Position numbers and translations under genes: made by a program
Origin: Agaribacillus aureus
GTDB taxonomy: Bacteria; Bacteroidota; Bacteroidia; Cytophagales; Cyclobacteriaceae
Assembly: GCA_030442055.1 (NCBI GenBank)
Contig: JAUJEB010000001.1
Coordinates: 1,674,001-1,738,000 of the forward strand
Direction of reading: 5' to 3'
DNA length: 64,000 nt
The notes under the pieces: generated by a model
Database searches by the model: none
Told to the model about the DNA's origin: nothing
Seen by the model: only the letters and a program-made list of their open reading frames with translations
Part shown: positions 26,004 to 35,132 of the stretch, in pieces
Position numbering within the stretch: position 1 is the stretch's first letter
Layout of the letters: every line of letters begins with the position of its first letter

Positions 26004-27149
26004 CTAAACCCGCCGGCAGGATGATAAATACAGCTTATGCATTTGCTTAGTCATGGTAAGGTAGGAAAATTTTTTGATCCGTCTGAATCCAAGATCGACA
26101 AGTCGTTGATATAACTTATCAAAGGAAAGTACATCTTCAACGGCCATGCCCAGCTCTTTTGGCTGCAAGGGATCTACCAGCAAGGCCGCCTCTCCTGCAA
26201 TTTCGGGCATCGATGCGTTGTGGGAGGAAATAACAGGTGTGCCACAGGTCATCGACTCCAATATCGGCAGTCCAAAACTTTCGACGAGTGATGGATATAA
26301 AAACAATTCTGCTGCATGGAAAAAGCTTACCAGCTCTTTCTGCTGAATGTATCCAACCAAATGAATTTTATCTCTGCTATCCATGGAGTTTAATGATCTC
26401 AGGACGCGTATCAGGTCTTTTTCGGCCAGATCGGCGACTACCAGCCTGTATCGATCCCTGGTATGTGGCGAAGTATGATTCAGGAAGGCATCCAGCGTGC
26501 CTGCCAGGTTTTTTTTAGGAGCTGTATTGCCGAAGAAAAACACAAATTTTTCAGGCAACGCATACTTTGTTTTTAATAGTGACAATTCCATGTTGGTCGG
26601 ACAATTTTTGAATTCATCGCTAATGCCATTGTACACCTTCACTATTTTATGGTCATCGATGCCAAAATATTTTTGTATTTCGGTTTTTGCGTAATCCGAG
26701 ACCGTAATGATCAGCTTGCACCTGGGGATCAGCCGTGGCACCACCAGGCGCCTGTAAAGATTTCCCAACCTTTGATACAGATTACCTCCTTTGGCTATTT
26801 TGCTTCCGGCATTAATAAAAATAATGTCATGCAATGTTAGCAAAATTGGTGTTTTAAGAAACAATGGTCCTGTGTTGCTGGTACAATGCAACAGGTCTAT
26901 TTTGTACTTTTTTACTAATACCGGCAAAGTAAACTGTTCCCAGAAAGGATAAGGCGATCGACCGGTTTTGACAACTTGAAAATTCCCCGATGGGGTGAAG
27001 CATTTTTCATCACCACCCTCCTTGGTAAATACAAAATACTGGTTGACCTTGTCAATTTGCTGTAAGCCTTTGATCAGCTCCAGCACAACCACGTCCATGC
27101 CGTGTTTTTTTGTCCGAAATAAACGTTGTGCCTCAATGCCTATTCTCAT
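26004..27149 (-). CDS. Glycosyltransferase family 4
   Basis: 381 residues, soluble GT-B fold. N-terminus MRIGIEAQRLFRTKKHGMD, LHCTSNTGPLF and LTLHDI belong to the acceptor domain. The donor domain has FVFFFGNTAPKKNL, VGYIQQKEL, ELFLYPSLVESFGLPILE (the E-x7-E retaining motif) and CGTPVISSHNASMPEIAG. It resembles mannosyl/glucosyltransferases of exopolysaccharide loci. The start overlaps the end of a 43-codon small frame upstream. 268 bp with no other gene separate its end from the T9SS adhesin start; that gap has only short hairpins (such as TTTAGG/CCTAAA at 25990-26008) and no T-run. Confidence 0.92.
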   Translation of the reverse strand: MRIGIEAQRLFRTKKHGMDVVVLELIKGLQQIDKVNQYFVFTKEGGDEKCFTPSGNFQVVKTGRSPYPFWEQFTLPVLVKKYKIDLLHCTSNTGPLFLKTPILLTLHDIIFINAGSKIAKGGNLYQRLGNLYRRLVVPRLIPRCKLIITVSDYAKTEIQKYFGIDDHKIVKVYNGISDEFKNCPTNMELSLLKTKYALPEKFVFFFGNTAPKKNLAGTLDAFLNHTSPHTRDRYRLVVADLAEKDLIRVLRSLNSMDSRDKIHLVGYIQQKELVSFFHAAELFLYPSLVESFGLPILESMTCGTPVISSHNASMPEIAGEAALLVDPLQPKELGMAVEDVLSFDKLYQRLVDLGFRRIKKFSYLTMTKQMHKLYLSSCRRV

Positions 27150-27264
27150 CTCTACGCTTATTTTTTAGCTGTCGTTGCTCCTCTACCTCCACTGACTTCA
27201 GGCCCAGCAAAAAGCCATAAACCAGGCAGGCAATAGCAGGTATTGCGATTATTCCCCAGGGCAT
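27133..27264 (-). CDS. Candidate 43-residue single-span membrane protein
   Basis: ATG at 27264, TGA at 27135-27133. The product starts MPWGIIAIPAIACLVYGFLL (one hydrophobic helix, residues 3-21) and continues with a charged tail (EVEEQRQLKNKRRDENRH). It begins 4 nt after the GT2 stop and overlaps the GT4 start by 17 nt, which is the spacing of a real operon member. No family is recognised. It may help to anchor or couple the two flanking glycosyltransferases; this is speculation. It could also be a chance frame. Confidence 0.5.
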   Translation of the reverse strand: MPWGIIAIPAIACLVYGFLLGLKSVEVEEQRQLKNKRRDENRH

Positions 27265-27268
27265 GGTA

Positions 27269-28465
27269 TCAGGGTTTTAAGTTGTCAGATGAAGTATGTG
27301 GGGTGTGAATAAATTTCTTATCAGCTCCTTTGATACTAAACAGCGCCTTTAACATGTAGAAAAAGGCTTTTGGAATATTTATTAAAGCTCTCAATAAATC
27401 TTTATTGTAAAACTTAAAGGGTAAGGCCACGAACAAGGAAAAAACATTAGCGGCAAGCAAAATCGCCCAAAACTCAAACCCCGGCCATATTTTAATAAAA
27501 TACGCGCCAGCCGTCAGGAATGTCAGTGCCCCCAGCATTAATATCCTTGGCGGGATGAATGTCTGAAAGGCTTTATCAAAGAAATCAATGTTCCCTTTCA
27601 AAATCAGGTCCCTGATCCCGGCCATCATATAATTTTTAAAATAATAAACCTGGGAAGCAATCCACCGGGTTCTTTGCCTGGAAAATACCTGTGCATTTTG
27701 TACTTTTTCGTCATAGACGTAGGCATCTTCAAGGTACTCAATAGTCACCTTGTCCTTCAAAATCTTTAATTCTATTTCCTTATCTTCTCCGGCAACATCG
27801 TTTATGCTGGACATGATCTCCCTGAAATAATTTATTTCAAAAGCCATGGCCGAGCCAATAAGGCCGCTTGACATGCCCAGCACGCGGTGTGCTTTTCTGA
27901 AAAAGTGGTTATTGATCTCCTCATTGGCGGCGTCAAGAACGGCAAACGGGGTATTCTTGTTCTTTGCCGTCCTATGACCCTGAATGGCCTTGTAGCCATT
28001 TTGAAATGCCCTGTTTACATATTTCAGAAAGTCGGGCGCCATGACATTATCGGCATCCAGGATTACAGCCAATTCGAAGTCTCTATCGCTAAGTTCGTGT
28101 AAGGCAAAATTAATCGATTTAGCCTTGGTAGAATTTTCAAAATGCACCGGGATTACCTGTACCGGCAATTCCGCTAATTTATCCACTGTGCGCTGGTCAA
28201 AGGAATCCGCAATGACAAAAACCTCGTAGCTCTTTTGATGATACTCTTGTCTGAGCGCATCTGAAGCCACTTCAACGATAACCTCATCTTCCTTATAGCC
28301 CGGAATTAAGACTGCTATTCTGGCAACGCTGCCATGATCTTTTATTTTCGGCCGATAGTTAAAATTTCCGGCTATGGCCAATACCGCAATGTACAACACA
28401 CTGATCCCAAAATAACCATAAATGGTAAAACATATAATTTTATAAATCAACGCAACAATTTCCAT
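27269..28465 (-). CDS. Membrane glycosyltransferase family 2 with QxxRW motif
   Basis: 398 residues. N-terminal helix (8-32), GT2 domain (about 48-280) and three C-terminal helices (about 300-370). Motifs: VLIPGYKEDEVI, LDADNVM as DxD, GEDKEIEL as the general-base region, and RQRTRWIASQ, a standard Q-x-x-R-W sequence of processive or membrane-linked GT2 enzymes. It likely extends the lipid-linked glycan or forms a polymer. It lies 19 nt downstream of the hexapeptide acetyltransferase gene. Confidence 0.9.
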   Translation of the reverse strand: MEIVALIYKIICFTIYGYFGISVLYIAVLAIAGNFNYRPKIKDHGSVARIAVLIPGYKEDEVIVEVASDALRQEYHQKSYEVFVIADSFDQRTVDKLAELPVQVIPVHFENSTKAKSINFALHELSDRDFELAVILDADNVMAPDFLKYVNRAFQNGYKAIQGHRTAKNKNTPFAVLDAANEEINNHFFRKAHRVLGMSSGLIGSAMAFEINYFREIMSSINDVAGEDKEIELKILKDKVTIEYLEDAYVYDEKVQNAQVFSRQRTRWIASQVYYFKNYMMAGIRDLILKGNIDFFDKAFQTFIPPRILMLGALTFLTAGAYFIKIWPGFEFWAILLAANVFSLFVALPFKFYNKDLLRALINIPKAFFYMLKALFSIKGADKKFIHTPHTSSDNLKP

Positions 28466-28484
28466 AATACATTTGATTGAAAGA

Positions 28485-29132
28485 CTAATTAAGTGTTGAT
28501 GGGTGTTTCTCCAGTTTTTTAATCACTTTGGCCGGTACTCCTGCCACTACTGTGTATGGTGGCACATCTTTAGTGACCAGGGCGCCGGCCGCTACTACAG
28601 CCCCTTCACCAATGGTTACGCCTTTCAGCACCGTAGACCTCAGGGCCAGCCATACATTATCTTCAATGATAATTGGCAAATTAACACCATCGGAAAAATG
28701 ATTATTGATGTCGTGATAATCACTATCCATGATAATGGTATAAGGTGCCATCCTGACATTTTGACCAATAACCACCCGGTTGCTCGCCGAAATGTGGACG
28801 CCATTGATCCGTGAGTTTTTACCCACCGTCAGCGTTGCTCCGCGGTCTACAAAGATCTTGGCGCGATTAATATTCGACCACACCCTGACTTCGTTGTCCA
28901 GATGAATAACACCCTTATTTTTAATTAAAGGTTTTCCATTGACCGAAACCAGTTTACCCACTTTATTGCACCCGGACAGATATATCCTGGCTAAAAAAAG
29001 CTGCCAGATCCCCCTGACAAATTGTGCCAGAAACAGCCAAAGGATCCTGATCGATGAAGACTGTTTATATTCAACTTTAAGCGACTGGTATTTACCAATT
29101 ACCCTGTTCCTGATTGTTGTTGTCAAGGCCAT
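28485..29132 (-). CDS. Hexapeptide-repeat acyltransferase (LbH family)
   Basis: 215 residues. An N-terminal helical part (1-60) is followed by left-handed beta-helix repeats ([34 protein letters not shown]) and the closing signature [20 protein letters not shown] and [11 protein letters not shown]. Such enzymes (WcaF/colanic-acid or serine acetyltransferase types) acetylate sugars in the cytosol. Substrate unknown. It sits between two glycosyltransferase genes in the polymer locus. Confidence 0.92.
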   Translation of the reverse strand: MALTTTIRNRVIGKYQSLKVEYKQSSSIRILWLFLAQFVRGIWQLFLARIYLSGCNKVGKLVSVNGKPLIKNKGVIHLDNEVRVWSNINRAKIFVDRGATLTVGKNSRINGVHISASNRVVIGQNVRMAPYTIIMDSDYHDINNHFSDGVNLPIIIEDNVWLALRSTVLKGVTIGEGAVVAAGALVTKDVPPYTVVAGVPAKVIKKLEKHPSTLN

Positions 29133-29150
29133 AGTTTGCGATTTTTACAT

Positions 29151-30116
29151 TTAAAAACTAACCAACTCGTGCTCGTAAGTATCAATTATCCGGTAATCAC
29201 CATCGGCGCTTTCAAGCAGCCGGGGGCTTTGGTGCACATTGCCATGGCTAAAATTCCATAACACACCTTTCACATAAGTTGTAAGCAGCTGGAATTCAAG
29301 CTTTATACCATGGGTGAAAATTTTTTTTGGAAAGGAGATCATGATAAAAAATGCCAGGCTAAGCAGGTACCTGATACCCCTGGCGTTTCTTCTCATAAAC
29401 ATTAACCTGTTCCTGGCCATGAAATAGGATTTCAAGGGCGAGTTTTTTCCTACGGACATAGACTCTTTATGATAAACAGTAGCGAGGGCCATATACATTA
29501 CCTTGTATCCGGCGCGCTTTACCATTTCACACCAGTCGTGTTCCTCATAATACAAAAAGAATATATCGGGCATCAGACCTACCTCTTTGATTACCTTCAT
29601 CGGAATCATCAAGGCGGCGCCGTGAGCCAGATCCGTTAATCTCGACTGGTCGTACTGACCCATATCTTTTTCGCCATGCCCAATTTTGCTTCCCCTGCCG
29701 GTGATCATATTGATGCCGACTGCGCCGGCGTACTGAATGATATCATCGGTATTGTGATAAATGATTTTTGGAGAAACCATACCTATCTCCGGGTCATCCT
29801 CCAGGATTTTGACCATTGGTTCCAAAAATCCGGGATGTACTTCCGTATCATTATTGAGGAAAAGTACGTGTTTTCCCCGGGCTACTTCAACACCCAGATT
29901 GTTTCCTCCTGCAAATCCCAGATTTTTATGGGATACAATCAAATTAATATCGGGGTACTGCTCCTTTATCAGGAGGGGGTTATCATCAGGTGATGCGTTG
30001 TCCACCACAATGATCTCGATGTTTTTATAACTGCAATTTTTTAAGGATTCAATCATCAGGCAGGTAAGTCCCGACTGATTATAATTGACGGATATGATTG
30101 AAATCAATGGTTCCAT
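29151..30116 (-). CDS. Glycosyltransferase family 2 (rhamnosyltransferase-like)
   Basis: 321 residues, mostly soluble. ISIISVNYNQSGL begins the GT2 fold, VVDNASPDDN contacts the nucleotide, FLNNDTEV is the DxD region, and FFLYYEEHDWCEMVKRAGY carries the E-[DE]-x-D-W acid. This pattern is typical of the WbbL-type rhamnosyltransferase subfamily. dTDP-sugar genes (rfbA, rfbC) are encoded nearby on the plus strand, which is consistent with a dTDP-deoxysugar donor. Ends 18 nt before the acetyltransferase start. Confidence 0.92.
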   Translation of the reverse strand: MEPLISIISVNYNQSGLTCLMIESLKNCSYKNIEIIVVDNASPDDNPLLIKEQYPDINLIVSHKNLGFAGGNNLGVEVARGKHVLFLNNDTEVHPGFLEPMVKILEDDPEIGMVSPKIIYHNTDDIIQYAGAVGINMITGRGSKIGHGEKDMGQYDQSRLTDLAHGAALMIPMKVIKEVGLMPDIFFLYYEEHDWCEMVKRAGYKVMYMALATVYHKESMSVGKNSPLKSYFMARNRLMFMRRNARGIRYLLSLAFFIMISFPKKIFTHGIKLEFQLLTTYVKGVLWNFSHGNVHQSPRLLESADGDYRIIDTYEHELVSF

Positions 30117-30126
30117 AATTCACTTA

Positions 30127-31581
30127 TTACTCATAATTTTTATTCAACAATTTGTCACTGGCCTCCCACCGTGCGGCCATAAATGTAAATGCCCAGCTCA
30201 TGTAGGCGATGGCGGAGGTAGGCATCTGATTTTGCACCTCGTTGCCATAGCTGGCAAATAATATCCCACAGGATCCGGCGGTAAGCGCCATTAACTTCTG
30301 TTTTAGGACGAGGTCCCTCATATTCCAGATAATCCCGCAGGATTTTCCAAAAATATAAAGCTGTGTACCGAACCAGAGAAGAAACCCAATAATGCCATAT
30401 TCAGCCCAGACCTTTACAAACAGGCTGTCGGGGGGGATCTGTGAAATAAACTTGTGTTCATTGTATTTAACCCCCCAATTGCCGATGGTCCCTACGCCGG
30501 TACCAAAAGGCCGGGTGCTTAAATAATCGCTTAATATTCTTTGATTTTTTAATCTTTCCTGGAAAGACAGGTCGTTTGGGTCAAGCGCTGTCCTGAGCCG
30601 TACAATTTCCGCATTTCCACTACCGATGCTGGTATACTTAAGTATTACAAAAGCGCCGATTCCAAAAATGCCTCCTATTATTAAAATTTTAATATTTTTT
30701 GTCAAAAAAAGATAGATAGCCACTGCCACAAACAAAACAAAGAGGGCGCCTCGGGTTCCGGAAATAAGCATGCCATATAAGATGGTCATGCCAATGCCCG
30801 CAAATGTCATTTTCCGCTTAAAAGTAAAGGGACCCAACGCCAGAAAGAGCGCCATAATACCAACGTGTGCCTGTGAGGCGCCAAATTGTCCGGCATCGCT
30901 GTAGAAGGAAAAAACCCGCAACTTACCAAACAATAAATGTGTTTTCGCAGCCCCGTTGTCCAGCCAGCGCTGTTCCATAGGATCGACGCCAAATAAAAAC
31001 TGCCGTATTCCCCATAGCGCACCCAACAGCGAAATTCCCAGGATAATCCAAAGGAAAGTATCAAGATCTTTTTTCTTGTTTAATAACATAAAGGTTAAGG
31101 GCGTAACCAGCGTCCAGTATAAAGTCGCCGACCGCATACCGTAGAACCACCCTACCGGACTACCCCCGTAAGGGTTTCCCAGCTCCAGAATATTGATCAC
31201 AAACCAGATGAGTGCGAGCGTGGTCAGGTCATTTTTGGCAGGTGACCAATCTGTTTTCCGGAATCCTCCAAAAAATACCGCCAGCAGCGATAGCACTAAC
31301 AGGCCGTCCATTCCCAACCCATAGGGTATGCCCGGCACATACCTGGCGAAGCCGGTCACAAAAAAACAATAAATGATGAAGGATAAGACGCCAATTTTCG
31401 GGTTCAGGAAAATAGAGGTAATGAAACCTGCCAGTGGCGGTAACACAATTAAAATGATAGGAAAAGAAATTCCTTTCTTTGCGGTAAGTACCCCAAACAA
31501 TACGCCCATGCCAACAAGCAAAATAAAAACTATCTTGCTTCTTAATTGATCCGAACCGGTATCCCTCGCAAAACTTTCCAT
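30127..31581 (-). CDS. O-antigen polymerase/ligase family membrane protein (Wzy/WaaL-like)
   Basis: 484 residues, about twelve membrane helices with one large periplasmic loop (about 330-420). The Wzy_C stretch appears as GTRGALFVLFVAVAIYLFL followed by ERLKNQRILSDYLSTRPFGTG. Members polymerise or transfer lipid-linked oligosaccharides at the periplasmic face. With a flippase next to it (4 nt), polymerase (Wzy) is more likely than lipid-A ligase, but sequence alone does not decide. Confidence 0.88.
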   Translation of the reverse strand: MESFARDTGSDQLRSKIVFILLVGMGVLFGVLTAKKGISFPIILIVLPPLAGFITSIFLNPKIGVLSFIIYCFFVTGFARYVPGIPYGLGMDGLLVLSLLAVFFGGFRKTDWSPAKNDLTTLALIWFVINILELGNPYGGSPVGWFYGMRSATLYWTLVTPLTFMLLNKKKDLDTFLWIILGISLLGALWGIRQFLFGVDPMEQRWLDNGAAKTHLLFGKLRVFSFYSDAGQFGASQAHVGIMALFLALGPFTFKRKMTFAGIGMTILYGMLISGTRGALFVLFVAVAIYLFLTKNIKILIIGGIFGIGAFVILKYTSIGSGNAEIVRLRTALDPNDLSFQERLKNQRILSDYLSTRPFGTGVGTIGNWGVKYNEHKFISQIPPDSLFVKVWAEYGIIGFLLWFGTQLYIFGKSCGIIWNMRDLVLKQKLMALTAGSCGILFASYGNEVQNQMPTSAIAYMSWAFTFMAARWEASDKLLNKNYE

Positions 31582-31585
31582 AAAA

Positions 31586-32914
31586 TCAGGTTTTATCTGT
31601 CACCGGTTTTTTCCGGTATTTGAGCCAATACTTCAACGCAGCCCAACTCTCATTCAGTAGCTCATTCAGTTGAATATCCACACAGCGTTTCAAAAAAATG
31701 TAGCCAACCAGCACGCCGACCAAAACGTTCAGCACCGTGACCAGTGCCACCGCCCATATTTCTCCAATAAAAACAATAACCAGTATATCACCTGCTACAT
31801 TGGCAAGCGCCATCCATATTACCTTGATCAGATTATATCGGGGGCGATTGATAGCATCCAGGGTAACGCCGGTAAACCGGTCCAGGGATAGAAACAGACC
31901 ATAAATACAAAATATTCTGAAAATAATAGCCGTATCAACGTATTTGGCACCTCCTACCAGTGTCACCAACTCTTCCGCAAAGACAAATGCGAAAATCATA
32001 AAGGGAACAAACAGTATGGAGAGGATCCCCGCATACATATAGAAAATATTTTTCACCTCCTGCGTATCGTTTCTGTTGCTTGCGGCAGCTATTTTAGGCA
32101 GCGCGTTGGCTACCAGACTCCTTAACGGGATCTCAATCATCTCGGTAAGGCGCAAGGGCACACTATACATGGCGACGAAGGCAGGTCCGAGGAAAAAGCT
32201 GATAAGGAAAGTATCGGCACTTTTTAATAAATTGGTTCCTATCAATGTCCCGAAGCTGAATTTTCCAAAATGAAATAGTTGCCTGCACTTATCCATTTTA
32301 TAATATCGCAGGTACTGAAGCCCACTCTTTTTTCTGATAACCAGAAATATGGCCAAGGCCAGGTGAAGCATAATGTGATATTGTACCAATGTCTCGACCG
32401 GATAGCTCATCCATAAATTGCCGGCCACGACGATTAAAAAGGCGGCAGCGAGCCCTAGCCTTATTCGTAAGATATAGTTGAAACCTTCCTGCGCCTGGCT
32501 TATCCAGTTAGTATAATTAATAGGGATATTTACCAGGGCAAGCAAAGGATAATATTTAAAAAACAGCCACATACCTGCCGCCTCAATTTTTTCAGGAAAA
32601 AGATAAAATGCCAAATAGATCACCCCGATAACAAGCATGTTGAGCACCAAGCCAATCATCCAACTGGATCCTATGACCACCTTTTTCTCCTCATGTGATA
32701 CACCTGCCAGAAATTTCACCAAGGCGCCATGTATCAGTCCGGATTTAAGCATTTCAACAAATGAAAATCCGGCTAAATACAATACCCACCATCCGAAGTC
32801 AAGCGTGTCGTAGACTCTGGCTATAAGCATAAAAGACAGCAAACCAAACAGCGCCGTGAAACCATTGGTGCTTAAGGAAAGAAAGTGATTATCATTTAAA
32901 ATTCTTTTCAACAT
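31586..32914 (-). CDS. Polysaccharide flippase (Wzx-like, MOP superfamily)
   Basis: 442 residues from the ATG at 32914, which follows the upstream stop by 4 nt; an ATG at 32947 would add 11 polar residues and overlap the previous gene by 29 nt, so it is less likely. About twelve to fourteen membrane helices in the PST/Wzx pattern (NGFTALFGLLSFMLIARVY at the start; SADTFLISFFLGPAFVAMY mid-protein). It should flip lipid-linked repeat units across the inner membrane for the polymerase encoded immediately downstream. Direct neighbour of the Wzz-like gene, as in Wzx/Wzy loci. Confidence 0.9.
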   Translation of the reverse strand: MLKRILNDNHFLSLSTNGFTALFGLLSFMLIARVYDTLDFGWWVLYLAGFSFVEMLKSGLIHGALVKFLAGVSHEEKKVVIGSSWMIGLVLNMLVIGVIYLAFYLFPEKIEAAGMWLFFKYYPLLALVNIPINYTNWISQAQEGFNYILRIRLGLAAAFLIVVAGNLWMSYPVETLVQYHIMLHLALAIFLVIRKKSGLQYLRYYKMDKCRQLFHFGKFSFGTLIGTNLLKSADTFLISFFLGPAFVAMYSVPLRLTEMIEIPLRSLVANALPKIAAASNRNDTQEVKNIFYMYAGILSILFVPFMIFAFVFAEELVTLVGGAKYVDTAIIFRIFCIYGLFLSLDRFTGVTLDAINRPRYNLIKVIWMALANVAGDILVIVFIGEIWAVALVTVLNVLVGVLVGYIFLKRCVDIQLNELLNESWAALKYWLKYRKKPVTDKT

Positions 32915-32918
32915 AGCC

Positions 32919-35132
32919 TTAAAAATTCTTCCTTGACCTGAACTCAAATTTTGCCCATCTTTTTACTGTTCTTCGCAGCCAGCTTCTCTTCTTGGGAATT
33001 TCTCCAATGATAGACTCCAGTGTTTCTATTTTCACACCATTGATGATGACCTGTGGCTGCTGCGACACAATTTCCCGGTACGTTGCCAAAGTAGTGTCAT
33101 CGGCTTTATTCCACTTGCGGTTTGACCTTATCACCAAATAAGACAAATGAATATTTTCCAGCATTTTGATAGGGTATTGATAGTGCAGTAAAGGCGGCAT
33201 TTCAATAAATACAAAATCAAAATCGGAAGCTTCGCACTCCGTTTGTCCGAATAGCTGATCGACGGCATTTAACTCGTAAAAATCATTGTCAATGGTGTAG
33301 GTGATATTATGCTGAAAAGTGCCAAAGGGGTAATCATTTTCATAGGCAGGAACAATCCGGGCGACCGTATAACGTTGTTTTTCCAACATTTTCGCTACCA
33401 TTTGTAGCAGCAGTGTCTTCCCTTCACCTTTGCGGTTGCTAAAAAACACTACGTAGTAAGGTCTGCCTGTGGCATCCGTAGATTTAACATCCAGTTTTAA
33501 GTTTTGCACTATTTGCTGGATCAACCTCTTGTTAATGTAATTGATGTCGACTTTCCTGGCGCCGGCAATCAATTTTGGAAAGGCTCCGGCCAATGTCAAG
33601 CCTGTTTGTTCCTCTGCCCTGGAGGGGTATTTTAGGGTACTATCCAGGAACTCAACGGCCACTATGATACCTAGCGTAAATACAAATCCTCCAAATCCGC
33701 TAACGATCACCATAATAATTCTGGCCGAAGCCTTGGTTTTGGTGGGATAAAACGGCGCATCAATTACTTTCAGATCCGAAGATAATTCCACATTCTGCTG
33801 CTTTAACTTGCTTTGATTCAAGCTGGTTAACAGGGCAAGGTATTCCTGTTCGGAAACATCTATTTCTCTTTCTATCTTTTTGATTTCCGCCCCCAATGGT
33901 GCCATCGTCTTATAGATCTTGGCAAAATCAGCCTGCCGTTGCTGCAGCACTTCCAATTTTGCCTGGCTTTCATCAATAATAATGGCACTGTTTACCCATC
34001 GGTTCAGCAAGTCTTTCAAAGGCAGGCCAACCGCCGAATTATTGGCGTTATATAAATTGTCTACCAGCTGTTGCAGTTCACCTTTCAGGGAGTTTGCCTG
34101 CTTTTTGAGCCGGCTGACTTCACCTGTGGTCTTGTATAAATTGGGAATGGTATCCGGATGCTCAATTTCTCTTAAAGCAATATCGGAGGAGATATCTACC
34201 AATTCATGGCGCTTTTGCATGACCGCCTGGCTGTTGAGTATAACTTTTTCCCTGGAGCCAAGTTTTTTATTGACACTATTCATACTAGCCTGAGCAGCAG
34301 CCAGCGTTATCTTTTCATCATTAACGTCCTTATCCAGTTTTTCCTTTTCCGAAGAAATAAACCTGGTTTGCTCATAATAGTTGATAATGCTGTTTTTTGT
34401 ACGAAATTCAAGCAATGCATCTTCCGCATTGGAAAGTCTTTTAAAAGCTTCGTCTAATCGCTCTACAAAATAATTCACTACCGTACTGGTCTGGTCCTCC
34501 CGTATCCTTTTGTATTTATTGATAAATACTTCGGTCAGCAATTCCAGTGTATATTTACAAATGCTTTGATCCTCACTACTATATTCGGCAGATATCAGGT
34601 CGCTATTGCCCTCGCGTCTTATCTTGGTTTTGGCAATGGCTGATATAGAATAATATTTATGTGCGGAGTTTAAAAGGTTAAATATGTCATTGGTATCGCT
34701 ACTTTCCTTGAAGGCTATAATGTTATCTACCGTTCGCTCATAAGAATCGGTATCTCTTAATTTTTCCCTTAATTGAGGCGAAAACAGGGTCTGAAATTCG
34801 TCAAATGATGCTGGTGAAATGTACCGGATATCCGGCTTGTTAAGTGTAAGATGACGGGCAATGAGTTTTATGGCCACCATTTCCTGGGTTTCCCTCGCTT
34901 TGGTGATGTTTAACAGGTTATCGAATGCCATCGCCGTATTAAAAAAGTCTGCCTTATTACTACCTTCAATGGTGTACCCGGAGGCAAGACCTGTATAAAT
35001 GGTTGTGTTTGATGTATAGCTTTTTACTTCATTCCTGGTCAAATAAAATACGGTAACAGCCAGCACAATGGGTACTGCCATCAATACCCTCAGATTATTT
35101 ACAATTAACCGTATAAAATCTACTAACGTCAT
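32919..35132 (-). CDS. Wzz/Wzc-like chain-length protein with degenerate ATPase domain
   Basis: 737 residues. A Wzz-type membrane helix near 15-32, long coiled-coil region (about 190-430), GNVR-like segment before the second helix (about 470-500), then a BY-kinase-like cytosolic domain (about 555-705). The P-loop reads SNRKGEGKTLLL, lacking the first Gly of the standard motif; the Walker A' Asp pair is absent (ARIVPAYEN) and Walker B has Glu (FVFIEMPP). No tyrosine cluster is found at the C-terminus, which is basic instead. It probably sets chain length or export without normal autokinase activity. It overlaps the TolC-like gene by 1 nt (TAATG). Confidence 0.88.
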   Translation of the reverse strand: MTLVDFIRLIVNNLRVLMAVPIVLAVTVFYLTRNEVKSYTSNTTIYTGLASGYTIEGSNKADFFNTAMAFDNLLNITKARETQEMVAIKLIARHLTLNKPDIRYISPASFDEFQTLFSPQLREKLRDTDSYERTVDNIIAFKESSDTNDIFNLLNSAHKYYSISAIAKTKIRREGNSDLISAEYSSEDQSICKYTLELLTEVFINKYKRIREDQTSTVVNYFVERLDEAFKRLSNAEDALLEFRTKNSIINYYEQTRFISSEKEKLDKDVNDEKITLAAAQASMNSVNKKLGSREKVILNSQAVMQKRHELVDISSDIALREIEHPDTIPNLYKTTGEVSRLKKQANSLKGELQQLVDNLYNANNSAVGLPLKDLLNRWVNSAIIIDESQAKLEVLQQRQADFAKIYKTMAPLGAEIKKIEREIDVSEQEYLALLTSLNQSKLKQQNVELSSDLKVIDAPFYPTKTKASARIIMVIVSGFGGFVFTLGIIVAVEFLDSTLKYPSRAEEQTGLTLAGAFPKLIAGARKVDINYINKRLIQQIVQNLKLDVKSTDATGRPYYVVFFSNRKGEGKTLLLQMVAKMLEKQRYTVARIVPAYENDYPFGTFQHNITYTIDNDFYELNAVDQLFGQTECEASDFDFVFIEMPPLLHYQYPIKMLENIHLSYLVIRSNRKWNKADDTTLATYREIVSQQPQVIINGVKIETLESIIGEIPKKRSWLRRTVKRWAKFEFRSRKNF

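Noticed and set aside
25908..26020. CCTGCCGGC / GCCGGCAGG inverted repeat around the GT4 stop
   Set aside because: Arms are about 95 bp apart and one lies in coding sequence; probably chance.
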